From: Marinilabilia salmonicolor JCM 21150
Lineage (GTDB): Bacteria > Bacteroidota > Bacteroidia > Bacteroidales > Marinilabiliaceae
Reading direction: 5' to 3'
NCBI RefSeq assembly: GCF_000259075.1
Contig: NZ_AJKI01000041.1
Location: 1 to 64,000 of the forward strand
Length of the DNA: 64,000 bases
How positions within the stretch are numbered: position 1 is the first letter of the stretch; the number at the start of each line of letters is the position of its first letter. Of the stretch, positions 20,137 through 29,174 are shown one piece after another. The notes beneath the pieces were generated by a model that did no database searches, was not told the origin of the DNA, and saw only the letters and a list, made by a program, of their open reading frames with translations. The position numbers and the translations under genes are program-made.

Positions 20137-20852
20137 TGAGTAAGGATATATTAAATCAACTGAAGGGTTCGAGAGGTTTTTGGGGAATGGTCATTCTTTT
20201 GACAGGTCTGTCGGTTAACTTATCAGGACAGGAGGTAAAAGTTGATACTTCTTATGCTAATAATTATTACTTGAATAAACGAGCAATGCATGAGATGGTT
20301 GAAGTAAAACCCTGGCATGTTGTTTTTCTTGGAAACAGTATAACAGAGCGTGGGTTTTGGAATGAGTGGTTTCCGTATGTTTCTGCAGTAAACAGGGGCA
20401 TTGGAGGTGACAACTGTTGGGGCGTTTATGCCAGATTAGATTCGATATTACAGGAAAAACCGGCTGTCATTTTTTTGATGATCGGGATCAATGATCTTGG
20501 TCGTGGTTTGTCAGTGGGACTGATTGCCTCAAAATATGAACAGATTATTCAGAAGGTGAAACGTGACAGTCCTGGTACACGTCTGGTACTTCAGACCGTT
20601 TTGCCGATTAATGAATCGACCATTAGTTACGACTACATGAAGGACAAAACTTCTGCCATTAAGGTATTAAATGAGCATGTTCGGGGATTGGGACGCAGGT
20701 ATGACCTTCAGGTCATTGATCTTTACCGTGTTTTTGCCGGTAATAGTGATCAGCTGCCGGAAAAATTTTGTGTTGACGGGCTCCATCTTAATGAGAAAGG
20801 GTATCAGATTTGGATTGAAAACTTTCAGGACAACAAGGTGCTTTGTCAATAG
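20136..20852 (+). CDS. SGNH/GDSL-family esterase, intact
   Basis: Exported carbohydrate esterase-like protein, 238 aa, with an N-terminal hydrophobic signal segment (about residues 17-32). All SGNH blocks are present: VVFLGNSITERGFW (nucleophile Ser in GNSIT), VNRGIGGDNCWG, IFLMIGINDLGRG and DGLHLNEKGYQIW (Asp/His). The family contains acetylesterases and sialate O-acetylesterases; here it probably removes acyl groups from the glycan. It overlaps the symporter stop codon and probably compensates for the frameshifted SGNH gene upstream. Confidence 0.92.
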   Translation: MSKDILNQLKGSRGFWGMVILLTGLSVNLSGQEVKVDTSYANNYYLNKRAMHEMVEVKPWHVVFLGNSITERGFWNEWFPYVSAVNRGIGGDNCWGVYARLDSILQEKPAVIFLMIGINDLGRGLSVGLIASKYEQIIQKVKRDSPGTRLVLQTVLPINESTISYDYMKDKTSAIKVLNEHVRGLGRRYDLQVIDLYRVFAGNSDQLPEKFCVDGLHLNEKGYQIWIENFQDNKVLCQ

Positions 20853-20895
20853 TGTTTAGGAAAAAAGACTTTTAACGATATAAGAGGATAAAAGA

Positions 20896-21828
20896 ATGAG
20901 AATTAAAGGGACATTTTTGGATGAGATAAGTCATGATATTCCCCATCAAAATTGGGGTAGAAAAGAATGGGATAAAGATTTTGGTTTTATGAAAAGAGCC
21001 GGTATTGATACTGTTATTCTCATTCGCGCAGGTTACGGGAAATGGCAGACATTTTCATCTGATGTATTGATTCAGCAGGAGCATGCATATCGTCCTTCTG
21101 TGGATTTGGTTAAGATGTTTTTGGAACTTGCAGAAAAATACGGAATGGACTTTTATTTTGGTTTGTATGATTCAGGGAAATACTGGAATGAAGGTAAATT
21201 CCAAAAGGAAGTAGATCTTAATAAAGCGTTCATTGATGAGGTCTGGAAAAAGTACGGAAACATGCCGGCTTTTAAAGGATGGTACCTTTCTCAGGAAATT
21301 AGTCGTCAAACAGGTCAGATAATTGATTTGTATGCAGGCCTCGCCAGGCATTGTAAGGGTATATCTGACGGTCTGCCGGTACTGATTTCTCCATATATAG
21401 ATGGTATTAAGAATGTGAGCCAATACACTACCGATACAACAAAGAGTAGTGGTATAACGCTTAAGCAGCACGAGGCCGACTGGAGTGAAATCTTTAGCGG
21501 CATTAAAGGCGCGGTGGATATTGTCGCTTTTCAGGACGGGCATGTGGATTACGATGAATTGACGGGATTCCTTCAGATTAATAAATCACTTGCCGATAAA
21601 TACGGGCTTGAGTGCTGGACCAATTCTGAAACATTTGACCGCGATATGCCTATCAAATTTATGCCTATTAAGTGGGAGAAACTTCTATTAAAACTTGAAA
21701 TGGCTGCCAAAGCAGGAATAAAAGATGCCATTACGTTTGAATTCTCGCATTTTATGAGTCCTCAATCGGCTTACTTGCAGGCCGGGCATTTGTATAACCG
21801 CTACATGGAGTATTTGGGAAAGAAATAA
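20896..21828 (+). CDS. DUF4434-family TIM-barrel protein
   Basis: 310-aa protein without an evident signal peptide, so cytoplasmic as predicted from this start. It matches DUF4434: MRIKGTFLDEISHDIPHQNW, FMKRAGIDTVILIRAGYG, YFGLYDSGKYW and AFKGWYLSQEI. The Glu in SQEI and the later VDIVAFQDGH strand occupy positions where related TIM-barrel glycosidases have catalytic acids, suggesting a hydrolase, but the activity is not established. It starts 43 bp after the SGNH gene and is followed 10 bp later by the epimerase. Confidence 0.83.
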   Translation: MRIKGTFLDEISHDIPHQNWGRKEWDKDFGFMKRAGIDTVILIRAGYGKWQTFSSDVLIQQEHAYRPSVDLVKMFLELAEKYGMDFYFGLYDSGKYWNEGKFQKEVDLNKAFIDEVWKKYGNMPAFKGWYLSQEISRQTGQIIDLYAGLARHCKGISDGLPVLISPYIDGIKNVSQYTTDTTKSSGITLKQHEADWSEIFSGIKGAVDIVAFQDGHVDYDELTGFLQINKSLADKYGLECWTNSETFDRDMPIKFMPIKWEKLLLKLEMAAKAGIKDAITFEFSHFMSPQSAYLQAGHLYNRYMEYLGKK

Positions 21829-21838
21829 TTTGTAAACA

Positions 21839-23011
21839 ATGGATTTTCAACGACTAGCAATTCAATATAAAACCGAACTTCTCGGAAATGTTGTGCCTTT
21901 CTGGCTTAATAAATCACAGGATAAGGAATATGGAGGTTATTTTTCCTGTCTCGACAAGGCAGGAAAGGTTTTCGATACTGATAAATTTGTCTGGTTACAG
22001 GCCCGTGAAGTGTGGCTTTTTTCGATGCTATATAACCGGGTTGAGCAAAAACCTGAATGGCTAGAATGTGCCCGGCAGGGGGGGGAATTCCTTAAAAAAT
22101 ACGGACACGATGGCTTTGGTAACTGGTATTTTAGTCTTACCACTGATGGGAAACCGTTGATTCAGCCATATAACATCTTTTCCTATACTTTTGCTGCTAT
22201 GGCTTTTGCTCAACTGGGGCTTGCCACCGGAAACGATGAATATACTTCTCTTGCACGGCAGACTTACGATCGCATTCTGGAGCGCCAGGATAATCCAAAG
22301 GGAAGATACAACAAAGCTGTTCCCGGAACCAGAAACCTGAAGAATTTTGCTTTGCCTATGATTATGTGCAATCTTAATTTGGAAATGGAACATCTGCTTG
22401 GGAAAGAGTTTGTTGAAGAGTCGGCTGTAACGCTTATAGATGAAGTGATGAACGTATTTTATCGCCCCGAGTATGGTCTTATTGTCGAGAATGTAAACCA
22501 AAACGGATCTTTTTCCGATACGTTTGACGGAAGGCTGGTCAACCCGGGTCATGCCATCGAGGCTATGTGGTTTATTATGGATTTGGCGGAGCGCCTCGAC
22601 AGACGCGATGTCATTGATCAAGCACAAACCATCATCTTACAGACACTTGAGCACGGATGGGATAAGAAATTTGGCGGTATTTTCTATTTTATGGATGCAA
22701 AAAATCATCCTCCCCAACAACTGGAATGGGATATGAAGCTTTGGTGGGTGCATCTGGAAACCCTTATTGCTTTGCTTAAAGGATATCATCTTACCGGCTC
22801 GGAAGAAAATCTCCACTGGTTCGAAAAAGTGCACGACTATACATGGAAGCATTTTAAAGATACCGAATCTCCCGAATGGTTTGGTTACCTGAATCGAAGA
22901 GGCGAAGTTACGCATAGCCTTAAAGGCGGGAAATGGAAAGGCTGTTTTCATGTGCCGAGAGGTCTCTTTCAGTGCTGGCAGACTCTTGAAAAGATGACCT
23001 GGAGGCAATAA
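21839..23011 (+). CDS. N-acylglucosamine 2-epimerase (AGE) family protein
   Basis: Cytoplasmic (alpha/alpha)6-barrel epimerase or isomerase of 390 aa. AGE-family features: YGGYFSCLDKAGKVFDTDK, FVWLQAREVWLFSMLYNR, NPGHAIEAMWFIMDLAE (with the functional His), and WWVHLETLIALL near the C-terminus. Members interconvert GlcNAc/ManNAc, or mannose/glucose/fructose, or epimerise cellobiose, and the sequence alone does not decide between them. The start is 10 bp after the DUF4434 stop, so the two are probably co-translated and may act on the same imported sugar. Confidence 0.92.
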   Translation: MDFQRLAIQYKTELLGNVVPFWLNKSQDKEYGGYFSCLDKAGKVFDTDKFVWLQAREVWLFSMLYNRVEQKPEWLECARQGGEFLKKYGHDGFGNWYFSLTTDGKPLIQPYNIFSYTFAAMAFAQLGLATGNDEYTSLARQTYDRILERQDNPKGRYNKAVPGTRNLKNFALPMIMCNLNLEMEHLLGKEFVEESAVTLIDEVMNVFYRPEYGLIVENVNQNGSFSDTFDGRLVNPGHAIEAMWFIMDLAERLDRRDVIDQAQTIILQTLEHGWDKKFGGIFYFMDAKNHPPQQLEWDMKLWWVHLETLIALLKGYHLTGSEENLHWFEKVHDYTWKHFKDTESPEWFGYLNRRGEVTHSLKGGKWKGCFHVPRGLFQCWQTLEKMTWRQ

Positions 23012-23143
23012 ATTAAAAGATACTCTGAAATAGCTGGTTGTGGTTTGCCCTGGAACAGGGAATAAGGTTATTAGGTCAATAGGCGAGTAGAAATGTAGCC
23101 GTGGAGCGGCGATTGAATGGTAAAACCAATTAAAATTAGAATC

Positions 23144-24601
23144 ATGAAAAATTTATTATCTGTATTGGTGGTTTTACTCATAGGAATAAATTCTTCCTCT
23201 ATTTTAGGGAATAATATTATTCAGGGTAAAGTAATTTCAGAAGATGGTGATCCGATCGCAGGCGTTCAGGTGACAGATGGTTATAATTTTGTGCAAACCA
23301 AAGCGGATGGTACTTACGCTCTTGAAATTTTTCCGGAAGCTGCGTTTGTCTACATAACAACACCTCCTGGCTATGAAGCTCCCGAGAAGAAAGGGGTGGT
23401 GAAATTTTATTATCCTCTTAACGCTTCAGATCAAAATAAAAGGACTTACGATTTTGTTTTGAAGAAGATTGAAGACGACTATGAACATACATTTATAGCC
23501 CTGGCTGATGTTCAGGTTTTTCGGGACGAAGAATTCCCGATGTTGAATGAAGCGGTCAAAGATATTCAAAAGCATATTGATTCTTATTCATTGAAAGAGC
23601 CACTTCATCTGATGGATTTAGGAGACCTTGTATTCGACAGGATGGATTTTTTCCCTGAATATATAGCGTCTCTGGAAAAAACCGGGAAACCAGTGTTTAG
23701 AGTCGTTGGCAATCATGATATCAACCTGAATAACCGGTCAAATGCGGAAACGACCCGATCGTATAAAAAATATTTTGGGCCTGATTATTACGCTTTCAAC
23801 AGGGGAGAAATTCATTATGTTGTTTTAAACGATGTTTTTTACCTGGGAAGAGAATATTTTTATATGGGCTATTTAACCGAACAACAATTAAGCTGGCTTG
23901 AGAAAGATCTTGAATATGTGGAACCGGGTAGTACTGTTGTTGTGGCTGTGCATATCCCCACAACCAGAAGAAACGAGAAAGAGGAAGGTTTCAGATATGA
24001 CAGAATTTCTTCTTCGCTGGTCAATAATAATGCGCTTTGGAAAATACTTAGTGATTATAACGTTCATTTACTTTCAGGACATACACATACCTCTTCGCGG
24101 TTTCGTATAGCTGACAATATCGTTGAACACAATATTGCTGCTGTTAGCGGATCGTGGTGGCAGAGTGATATTTGTCCCGACGGGGCCCCATCGGGGTACA
24201 TGGTTTTTCATGCTACAGGAGATAAATTAACACATTACTATAAAAGTATTGGCGCTGAACGTGATAAACAATTCAGAGTTTATTTACCGGAGGGAGAACT
24301 TTCTGAAGATGATGCTTTAGTTGTTAATGTTTGGGATTGGGATGAAGAGTGGTCAGTTATCTGGAAACAAGATGGAAAAGAGATGGGAGAAATGCAGCAG
24401 TTCTCCGGTATTGATCCTTTGATTAAGGATATTTTATCGGATAGAGATAAACTAATTCATAGTTGGACCAATCCGGTGGAGACCCATCACCTTTTTAAAG
24501 CATTTCCGGATAATGACGCAAAACATATTGAAATAATTGTTACCGATGCATTCGGTAGAAAATATAAAAAAAATATCTCGCTAGTTGAAAGTGAAAAGTA
24601 G
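23144..24601 (+). CDS. Secreted calcineurin-like metallophosphoesterase
   Basis: Exported phosphoesterase of 485 aa. ATG 23144 places the signal peptide first (ends near SILGN). The N-terminal domain (VISEDGDPIAGVQVTDGYNF) is the Ig-like MetallophosN type, followed by the phosphatase core with ALADVQVFRD, LMDLGDLVFDRMD, VVGNHDIN, VVVAVHIPTTR and LLSGHTHTSSRF, i.e. the dinuclear-metal ligand motifs. A C-terminal domain ends the protein. Together with the GDPD downstream it hints at phosphodiester- or phosphomonoester-bearing substrates. Confidence 0.92.
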   Translation: MKNLLSVLVVLLIGINSSSILGNNIIQGKVISEDGDPIAGVQVTDGYNFVQTKADGTYALEIFPEAAFVYITTPPGYEAPEKKGVVKFYYPLNASDQNKRTYDFVLKKIEDDYEHTFIALADVQVFRDEEFPMLNEAVKDIQKHIDSYSLKEPLHLMDLGDLVFDRMDFFPEYIASLEKTGKPVFRVVGNHDINLNNRSNAETTRSYKKYFGPDYYAFNRGEIHYVVLNDVFYLGREYFYMGYLTEQQLSWLEKDLEYVEPGSTVVVAVHIPTTRRNEKEEGFRYDRISSSLVNNNALWKILSDYNVHLLSGHTHTSSRFRIADNIVEHNIAAVSGSWWQSDICPDGAPSGYMVFHATGDKLTHYYKSIGAERDKQFRVYLPEGELSEDDALVVNVWDWDEEWSVIWKQDGKEMGEMQQFSGIDPLIKDILSDRDKLIHSWTNPVETHHLFKAFPDNDAKHIEIIVTDAFGRKYKKNISLVESEK

Positions 24602-24697
24602 CAATGTCAACCGGGGAGCTTAAAATAATAAGTGCCGGTCTGTCCTACCTGCCAGAAGACTGTAATAAGATTAATTCTTTAAATAAATTTGATACGG

Positions 24698-26578
24698 ATG
24701 GTACGAACCAAATACATCATTCTTTTTAGCCTCCTTTTTTCACTTTTTCTTAGCTCATGTACAGAAGAGAATTCTTACGATGTTTTGATCATTGGTGGCG
24801 GTGCCAGTGGCAGCATGGCCGGCATTCAGTCGGCACGGATGGGTGCGGGCACCCTCATTGTTGAGGAAGGCCCCTGGTTGGGGGGCATGTTAACGTCTGC
24901 CGGAGTAAGTGCCATTGATGGTAATTACAACTTACATTCCGGGTTGTGGGAAGAGTTTAGGCAAAAACTCTACAACTATTACGGAGGGCCTGACTCTGTG
25001 AAAACTGGTTGGGTTAGTAATGTTTTGTTTGAACCTTCTGTCGGTGAAAAATTGATCAGAGAAATGACAATGAATGAACCCAACCTTGAATTGATCTTTA
25101 ATACAAAACTGGACACTCTGGAAAAGGCAGATAGCGGCTGGCTTATACGACTTGAGGGGCCTGATGGAAAAATGACTATTGAAGCTTCGGTCGTTATTGA
25201 TGGAACGGAACTCGGTGATGTGGCAAAAATGGCCGAAATTCCTTATGATATTGGTATGGATTCGAGTTACGACACAGGTGAGGATATTGCAGCAGAAGAA
25301 GGTAACGAAATTGTGCAGGACATGACCTATGTGACCATTCTTCAGAATTTCGGTAAAGGAATCGACAAGACCATTGAACGACCCGAAAATTATGATCCTA
25401 CACCGTTTTTTTGTACGTGTAAGGGCCTTTGTGATCCAGATACGATTTCGCGAACTCTTTGGCCGTGCGATGAGATGATGGAGTACGGGAAACTGCCTAA
25501 TGACAAGTACATGATAAACTGGCCCATTTACGGGAATGATTATTATCTGAACGTCATCGAAATGACTCCTGAAGAACGGGAAGAAGCTTATCAGGAGGCA
25601 AAATGGTTTACGCGTTGTTACATTTATTACCTGCAAACCGAATTGGGCTTCAAATATTTGGGAATAGCAGAGGATGAATTCCCAACTGAAGACGGGTTCC
25701 CGTTAATTCCTTACCACCGTGAGTCAAGGCGCATTAAAGGGAAAGTCAGGTTTACCGTTAATGATCTGGCACGTCCTTTCGATCAGGAGTGGCCGTTATA
25801 TCGCACCGGAATTGCCGTGGGTGACTATCCAATAGATCACCATCATGCAGCATATCCCGATCAGTCAAAAGTGCCCGACTTGCATTTCTATCCGGTTCCT
25901 TCTTTTTCTCTGCCTTTGGGAACTCTAATCCCTAAATCCACTGAAGATTTTATTGTAGCAGAGAAATCGATTTCCGTCACCAATATTGTCAACGGAACAA
26001 CGCGATTACAACCTGTTTGTATTCTTATAGGCCAGGCAGCCGGTACTTTGGCTGCACTTGCAGCGAAGAATGAGGTTACACCTTCTGAAGTTCCGGTTCG
26101 TGAGGTGCAAAACCACCTTCTGAAATCCGATGCATATCTGTTGCCTTATTCCGATGTTACCCCCGAAGATGCTTTCTGGGAAGACGTTCAGAAAATCGGA
26201 ACGACTGGTATTATCCGGGGTGAAGGAAAAAATATAGGCTGGACCAATGTGACACTTTTTCATCCCGACTCGGTGATGACCGAAGAGGCTTTAACGATTG
26301 GAGTTAACGACTTTATCCCGGAAATGGGTTATACTCTCAAAAATGAGGCACTTTCTGTAGAAGAAGGCGTTTCAATCGCTTATGAACTGGCAGAATACTT
26401 AGGGAAAGAAACTGTCGGCAATGACCATTTGAAAACAGGACAGGATATATGGAAAGAACTGGGCTTTGGCACTTTCAACCCGGACGCTGATCTCACAAGA
26501 AGCCAGATGGCTGTTTTGCTGAGCCGTATCGCTGATCCGTTTTCGGTTGATGTAAACATCAAAGGCCGGGTTTATTAA
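24698..26578 (+). CDS. FAD-dependent oxidoreductase lipoprotein
   Basis: 626-aa exported flavoprotein of the FAD_oxidored family. ATG 24698 is chosen; the in-frame TTG at 24689 is less likely. Lipobox LSSC follows the leader. The FAD-binding Rossmann motif is DVLIIGGGASGSMAGIQSAR with the acidic end of the second strand in TLIVEEG. The C-terminal FAD motif region reads SITNIVNGTTRLQPVCILIG-like (VTNIVNGTTRLQPVCILIGQ). A C-terminal S-layer-homology-like extension (LTRSQMAVLLSRI) is visible. The substrate is unknown; family members oxidise diverse compounds, and in such loci often sugars or polyols. Confidence 0.9.
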   Translation: MVRTKYIILFSLLFSLFLSSCTEENSYDVLIIGGGASGSMAGIQSARMGAGTLIVEEGPWLGGMLTSAGVSAIDGNYNLHSGLWEEFRQKLYNYYGGPDSVKTGWVSNVLFEPSVGEKLIREMTMNEPNLELIFNTKLDTLEKADSGWLIRLEGPDGKMTIEASVVIDGTELGDVAKMAEIPYDIGMDSSYDTGEDIAAEEGNEIVQDMTYVTILQNFGKGIDKTIERPENYDPTPFFCTCKGLCDPDTISRTLWPCDEMMEYGKLPNDKYMINWPIYGNDYYLNVIEMTPEEREEAYQEAKWFTRCYIYYLQTELGFKYLGIAEDEFPTEDGFPLIPYHRESRRIKGKVRFTVNDLARPFDQEWPLYRTGIAVGDYPIDHHHAAYPDQSKVPDLHFYPVPSFSLPLGTLIPKSTEDFIVAEKSISVTNIVNGTTRLQPVCILIGQAAGTLAALAAKNEVTPSEVPVREVQNHLLKSDAYLLPYSDVTPEDAFWEDVQKIGTTGIIRGEGKNIGWTNVTLFHPDSVMTEEALTIGVNDFIPEMGYTLKNEALSVEEGVSIAYELAEYLGKETVGNDHLKTGQDIWKELGFGTFNPDADLTRSQMAVLLSRIADPFSVDVNIKGRVY

Positions 26579-26666
26579 AATGCAGTATGTCAATGTGATT
26601 TGAATTATCTTTTATATCTAAAAATCTAACGATTTATTGAAACACGCATTAAATAAATTTTTACGA

Positions 26667-27359
26667 ATGAAGCAATTTTCAATAGCTCTTATGGTATTAA
26701 CTGTACTGAGCGCCTGTCGTTCTAATAAATTAGAGGTAATCGCTCATCGCGGTGCTGCGGGAAGCGAAACAGAAAATACGATTGAGGCTGTAAAAAAGGC
26801 TGTAGAGTTAGGCCGTGACGCAATAGAAGTGGACATATGGAGAACAAAGGATGACTCGCTCATTGTTTTCCACGACCGTCATACTGCCCGCCTGAGTGAG
26901 GACTCTCTTGTTGTACCTGAATCGGAATATAAAGCTTTGAGGCAACTTACCCTAACCGGAAATACTAAAATTCCAACACTGAGGGAAGTTTTGGAAATAC
27001 TTCCTTCCGATGTCAGACTTTTTATTGAAATAAAATGTTGTTGGGAAGAAGGCGATGCTGGGGATGTCTTTCCGATGCTATCAGATCTGCTGGCGGAGAC
27101 GGGCACTTCAGAGCAAAGCGTGATTATTTCTTTTAATGCTGCAAAGTTAGAAGATGCGTCTAATTATTTACCGGAAGTTTCGCGTTACTGGTTAGTATGG
27201 GAGAATAAACCGGTAGAAGAACTTATAGAAACTGCTCGAAAATATGGGGCTGATGGACTTGATGTTCATTATTCTCTTTTGAGTGATGAATTAATGCACA
27301 AAGCAGGGGAAAACAATTTGGATGTATTTGTATGGACGGTCAATGATGAGAAAATGTAA
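26667..27359 (+). pseudogene. Glycerophosphodiester phosphodiesterase lipoprotein, 3' end cut by the prophage
   Basis: GDPD hydrolyses glycerophosphodiesters to glycerol-3-phosphate and an alcohol. The lipoprotein leader ends in LSAC. Catalytic motifs are intact: VIAHRGAAGSETENTIEA, AIEVDIWRTKDDSLIVFHD and FIEIKC. The frame reaches VWTVNDEKM and then meets a TAA formed by the phage end. The lost end lies at 61758-61843. Joining base 27354 to 61758 gives 774 nt (257 codons plus stop) in frame, with GVTTDFPEFF, the expected GDPD terminus. The truncated 230-aa product lacks the last barrel strand and probably misfolds, though the active site is present. Confidence 0.93.
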
Positions 27360-27580
27360 GGGGGATTAAGAATGATGAAAGAAATAGGTTACAATGAAAT
27401 AATGTGTAAAGTCTTGAATCGCAAAAGGTTGATAAAGTTTTAAGAACAAAACAAGCCTTTACAAACCGTGCTGATGATTGAATATACATTTAATAAGCAT
27501 TGAATTTGATTTAAGCCTGTTTAAGTGAAAAGAGTAGAACTAAGATAATAGATTTAACGGGGGATACAAAAGGAAAGCTA

Positions 27581-27617
27581 AAAGCGCAAAGCAGTTCAAT
27601 CTGTTTTGCGCTTTTTT
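27581..27617 (+). terminator. Rho-independent terminator at the phage left end
   Basis: AAAGCGCAAA-GCAG (27581-27594) pairs with CTG-TTTTGCGCTTT (27601-27613), with a short TTCAAT loop and a T-run to 27617. Read rightward it would stop transcription arriving from the host operon before it enters the phage; read leftward it has only a weaker U-tract. Confidence 0.75.
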
Positions 27618-27644
27618 GATGTTGGAGAATAAAAAATATCGAAA

Positions 27645-27676
27645 GGTTACAATTTAGGTTACAAAATAGGTTACAA
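27645..27676. repeat. Three 12-bp iterons AGGTTACAAWWT
   Basis: GGTTACAA occurs at 27645-27652, 27657-27664 and 27669-27676, exactly 12 bp apart, with an AT-rich filler, plus a fourth copy at 27387-27394. The regular spacing suggests a protein-binding array, for example for transposase or repressor near the S-end, or for the small protein encoded just downstream. Confidence 0.7.
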
Positions 27677-27735
27677 TTTTTTTTCTGGGGCTGATGGATT
27701 TGTTTTCTATTTTTGTATCAAAGCCACTATTCCTG

Positions 27736-27960
27736 ATGCGCAAATCTGATAGAATCAATAAACGAAACCGACGCCTGGTTCATAAATTTTATGAGCTGTA
27801 CGATGTGAAGCGCAATCGCATTGATGACGTATTAAAGGAACTTGAAGAGGAACATTTTTTCTTAGACCAAGACTATATCTACTCTTTGATATTCTACGAT
27901 AAAAGCAACTACGAGTATTACAACCAGCTCCTTAGTAAATCCAAGCAACCTACATCCTGA
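27736..27960 (+). CDS. Small basic protein at the phage S-end, unknown function
   Basis: 74 aa from ATG 27736 (MRKSDRINKRNRRLVHKFYE); an upstream in-frame ATG at 27694 would add a hydrophobic 14-residue extension and is less likely. The protein is basic and helical with a charged middle (DDVLKELEEEHFFLDQDYIY) and reads like a small DNA-binding protein. I do not recognise a family with certainty. It is the only rightward gene at this end and overlaps the converging tail gene by 11 bp. The iteron array lies 60 bp upstream of its start. Confidence 0.65.
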   Translation: MRKSDRINKRNRRLVHKFYELYDVKRNRIDDVLKELEEEHFFLDQDYIYSLIFYDKSNYEYYNQLLSKSKQPTS

Positions 27961-28495
27961 TATCATAAAGCGGCTCACCATCTGTGGTGTCTGGCCGTGT
28001 GATTGGGCCTTTACTCAAATCCACTTCATTAACTGATTGCTGGTCGTATTCAACCTGCGCACTGGCATCCTCGATAACAGAGGCAAACGAAATGCGATAA
28101 AGATTACCAGCGTCTCCGCTTTCCTCCCGGCGCATATCAACCCGTCTCATTGTATTAAAATTGTTGCCACTAAGGCCGTGGAATGCAGTGTGTAGTTTGG
28201 TAAGTATCCTGAGAAAGTTAATCGCGCTATCCTGGTTATATGATCCAACGTAGGTGTCAGAGAACGTCTCAAAGAATAGATAAAAGTCTATTTGCGTTTC
28301 GCAGTCCTGTATTAGCTGCCCTTTGTCATCACATGACATGGTGTTAAAGGATATAAAAACTGCCGGGCTTGGAAATGGCAGCTCATCCGTGAGGTATGAA
28401 ACCTGCTCGTGCCATAAATCAACCCACTCAATTTCGGGAGTTTTGGTTTTAATTACCTCTGCCAATTCTTTGTATAAATCTGTCCAGGCTTCCAT
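27950..28495 (-). CDS. Putative tail terminator/completion protein
   Basis: 181 aa, last gene of the leftward late operon, starting 1 bp after the stop of the virion morphogenesis gene. The fold class is suggested by an N-terminal helical region (WTDLYKELAEVIKTKTPEIE) and a mixed central part (ETQIDFYLFFETFSDTYVG). In Mu-like gene order the gene next to the tail-completion protein is a gp37/tail-terminator analogue. No motif proves this, so the call rests on position and size. Confidence 0.6.
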   Translation of the reverse strand: MEAWTDLYKELAEVIKTKTPEIEWVDLWHEQVSYLTDELPFPSPAVFISFNTMSCDDKGQLIQDCETQIDFYLFFETFSDTYVGSYNQDSAINFLRILTKLHTAFHGLSGNNFNTMRRVDMRREESGDAGNLYRISFASVIEDASAQVEYDQQSVNEVDLSKGPITRPDTTDGEPLYDIRM

Positions 28496-28496
28496 T

Positions 28497-29084
28497 TTAC
28501 TTATTGTTTAAATGCTGTTTAAATACTACGTCAACTCGACCATCAAAGAATGATTCAAAATTCATCAAAAGAGTTTGGGACTCTCCCATGAATTGTCTTT
28601 TGGGAATCTTTATTTTGGTACCCACTTTCATAAGTGCCATTCGTTTACAAAATTCTGCCTTTCCTGATACTTTGCGGTTTGCTTTGGCCATTGAGACTCT
28701 GCCTGATTTTGTCTTTTTTACCTTGCCGCTAAGCTGGGTGTATTGATACCACCAGTAACGTTTCATTCTTTCTGTTACTGTGATGTAACCACCATTGTTG
28801 TGTATTTCGGCATACTCTGAGTCTGCTTCAACAACAACCCGTTCCATGGTCTCCATTTGTTTTCGGATAGACTGCATCAAAGTACCTTTTTTATATAGAG
28901 TCCTTTTACCAGCTAATGGAGACGCAGACTTTTTCCATGGCAGAAAGGAGGTGTCGGTAAACCCGCCTTTTACAAAGCTTTCTTTAAAGAACTTGACTGA
29001 CTCCGATGCCGCATAACGAGAAGCATTCTTTTTGAGGTCATTGGCCATCTTTAAAAATTCAGGGACTTTATTTCTTTTTGCCAT
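28497..29084 (-). CDS. Phage virion morphogenesis (tail completion) protein, Mu gpG-like
   Basis: 195 aa from ATG at 29084 (MAKRNKVPEFLK); a longer frame starting at 29135 runs into the upstream gap and is not needed. The family pattern is clear: FKESFVKGGFTDTSFLPWKK, RTLYKKGTLMQSIRKQM, YAEIHNNGGYITVTERMKR and a C-terminal KIPKRQFMGES. These proteins complete the head-tail joining or tail tip. The gene sits downstream of the portal-MuF fusion, as in Mu. Its last codons contain one copy of the dispersed TTTAAA repeat (28507-28523), which also serves as leader for the next gene. Confidence 0.88.
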   Translation of the reverse strand: MAKRNKVPEFLKMANDLKKNASRYAASESVKFFKESFVKGGFTDTSFLPWKKSASPLAGKRTLYKKGTLMQSIRKQMETMERVVVEADSEYAEIHNNGGYITVTERMKRYWWYQYTQLSGKVKKTKSGRVSMAKANRKVSGKAEFCKRMALMKVGTKIKIPKRQFMGESQTLLMNFESFFDGRVDVVFKQHLNNK

Positions 29085-29174
29085 AAACAGTTGTATATTT
29101 GTTGTGCTAATGAGAGCGACTACGGTCAATCTCAACCATAAAAGGCAGGAATCCCGGTTTCTGCCTTTTTGATT

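Larger units (their letters stand above)
27355..27735. other. Non-coding S-end region of the prophage
   Basis: About 380 bp at the left phage end contain no supported gene. Visible structures are one GGTTACAA copy (27387-27394), a TTTAAG repeat pair (27510-27525), a terminator-like hairpin (27581-27617) and a 12-bp iteron array (27645-27676). The first bases (TGTAAGGGGG) share TGTA with the inverted right end (TGTATTTGGCC). Clear copies of the right-end AATTTGCACGATT repeat are absent; AATCGCAAAA at 27417-27426 is only a loose inverted match. Confidence 0.6.

Noticed and set aside
22061-22627. 188-codon antisense frame inside the epimerase gene
   Set aside because: Shadow of a well-supported AGE-family gene; no start context and no family.
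24932-25636. 234-codon antisense frame inside the FAD oxidoreductase gene
   Set aside because: Long but fully within a strong gene; Phe/His/Ile-rich composition typical of a shadow.
27352-27356. 5- or 6-bp target duplication AAATG/AAAATG
   Set aside because: It matches by eye on both sides, but joining the GDPD halves with it puts the gene out of frame (773 nt); AAAA gives 774 nt in frame.
27355-27735. Tyrosine-integrase attachment site suggested by the GGTTACAA array
   Set aside because: There is no integrase gene; the phage has a DDE transposase and Mu gene order, and the insertion is into a protein gene without a core repeat longer than AAAA.
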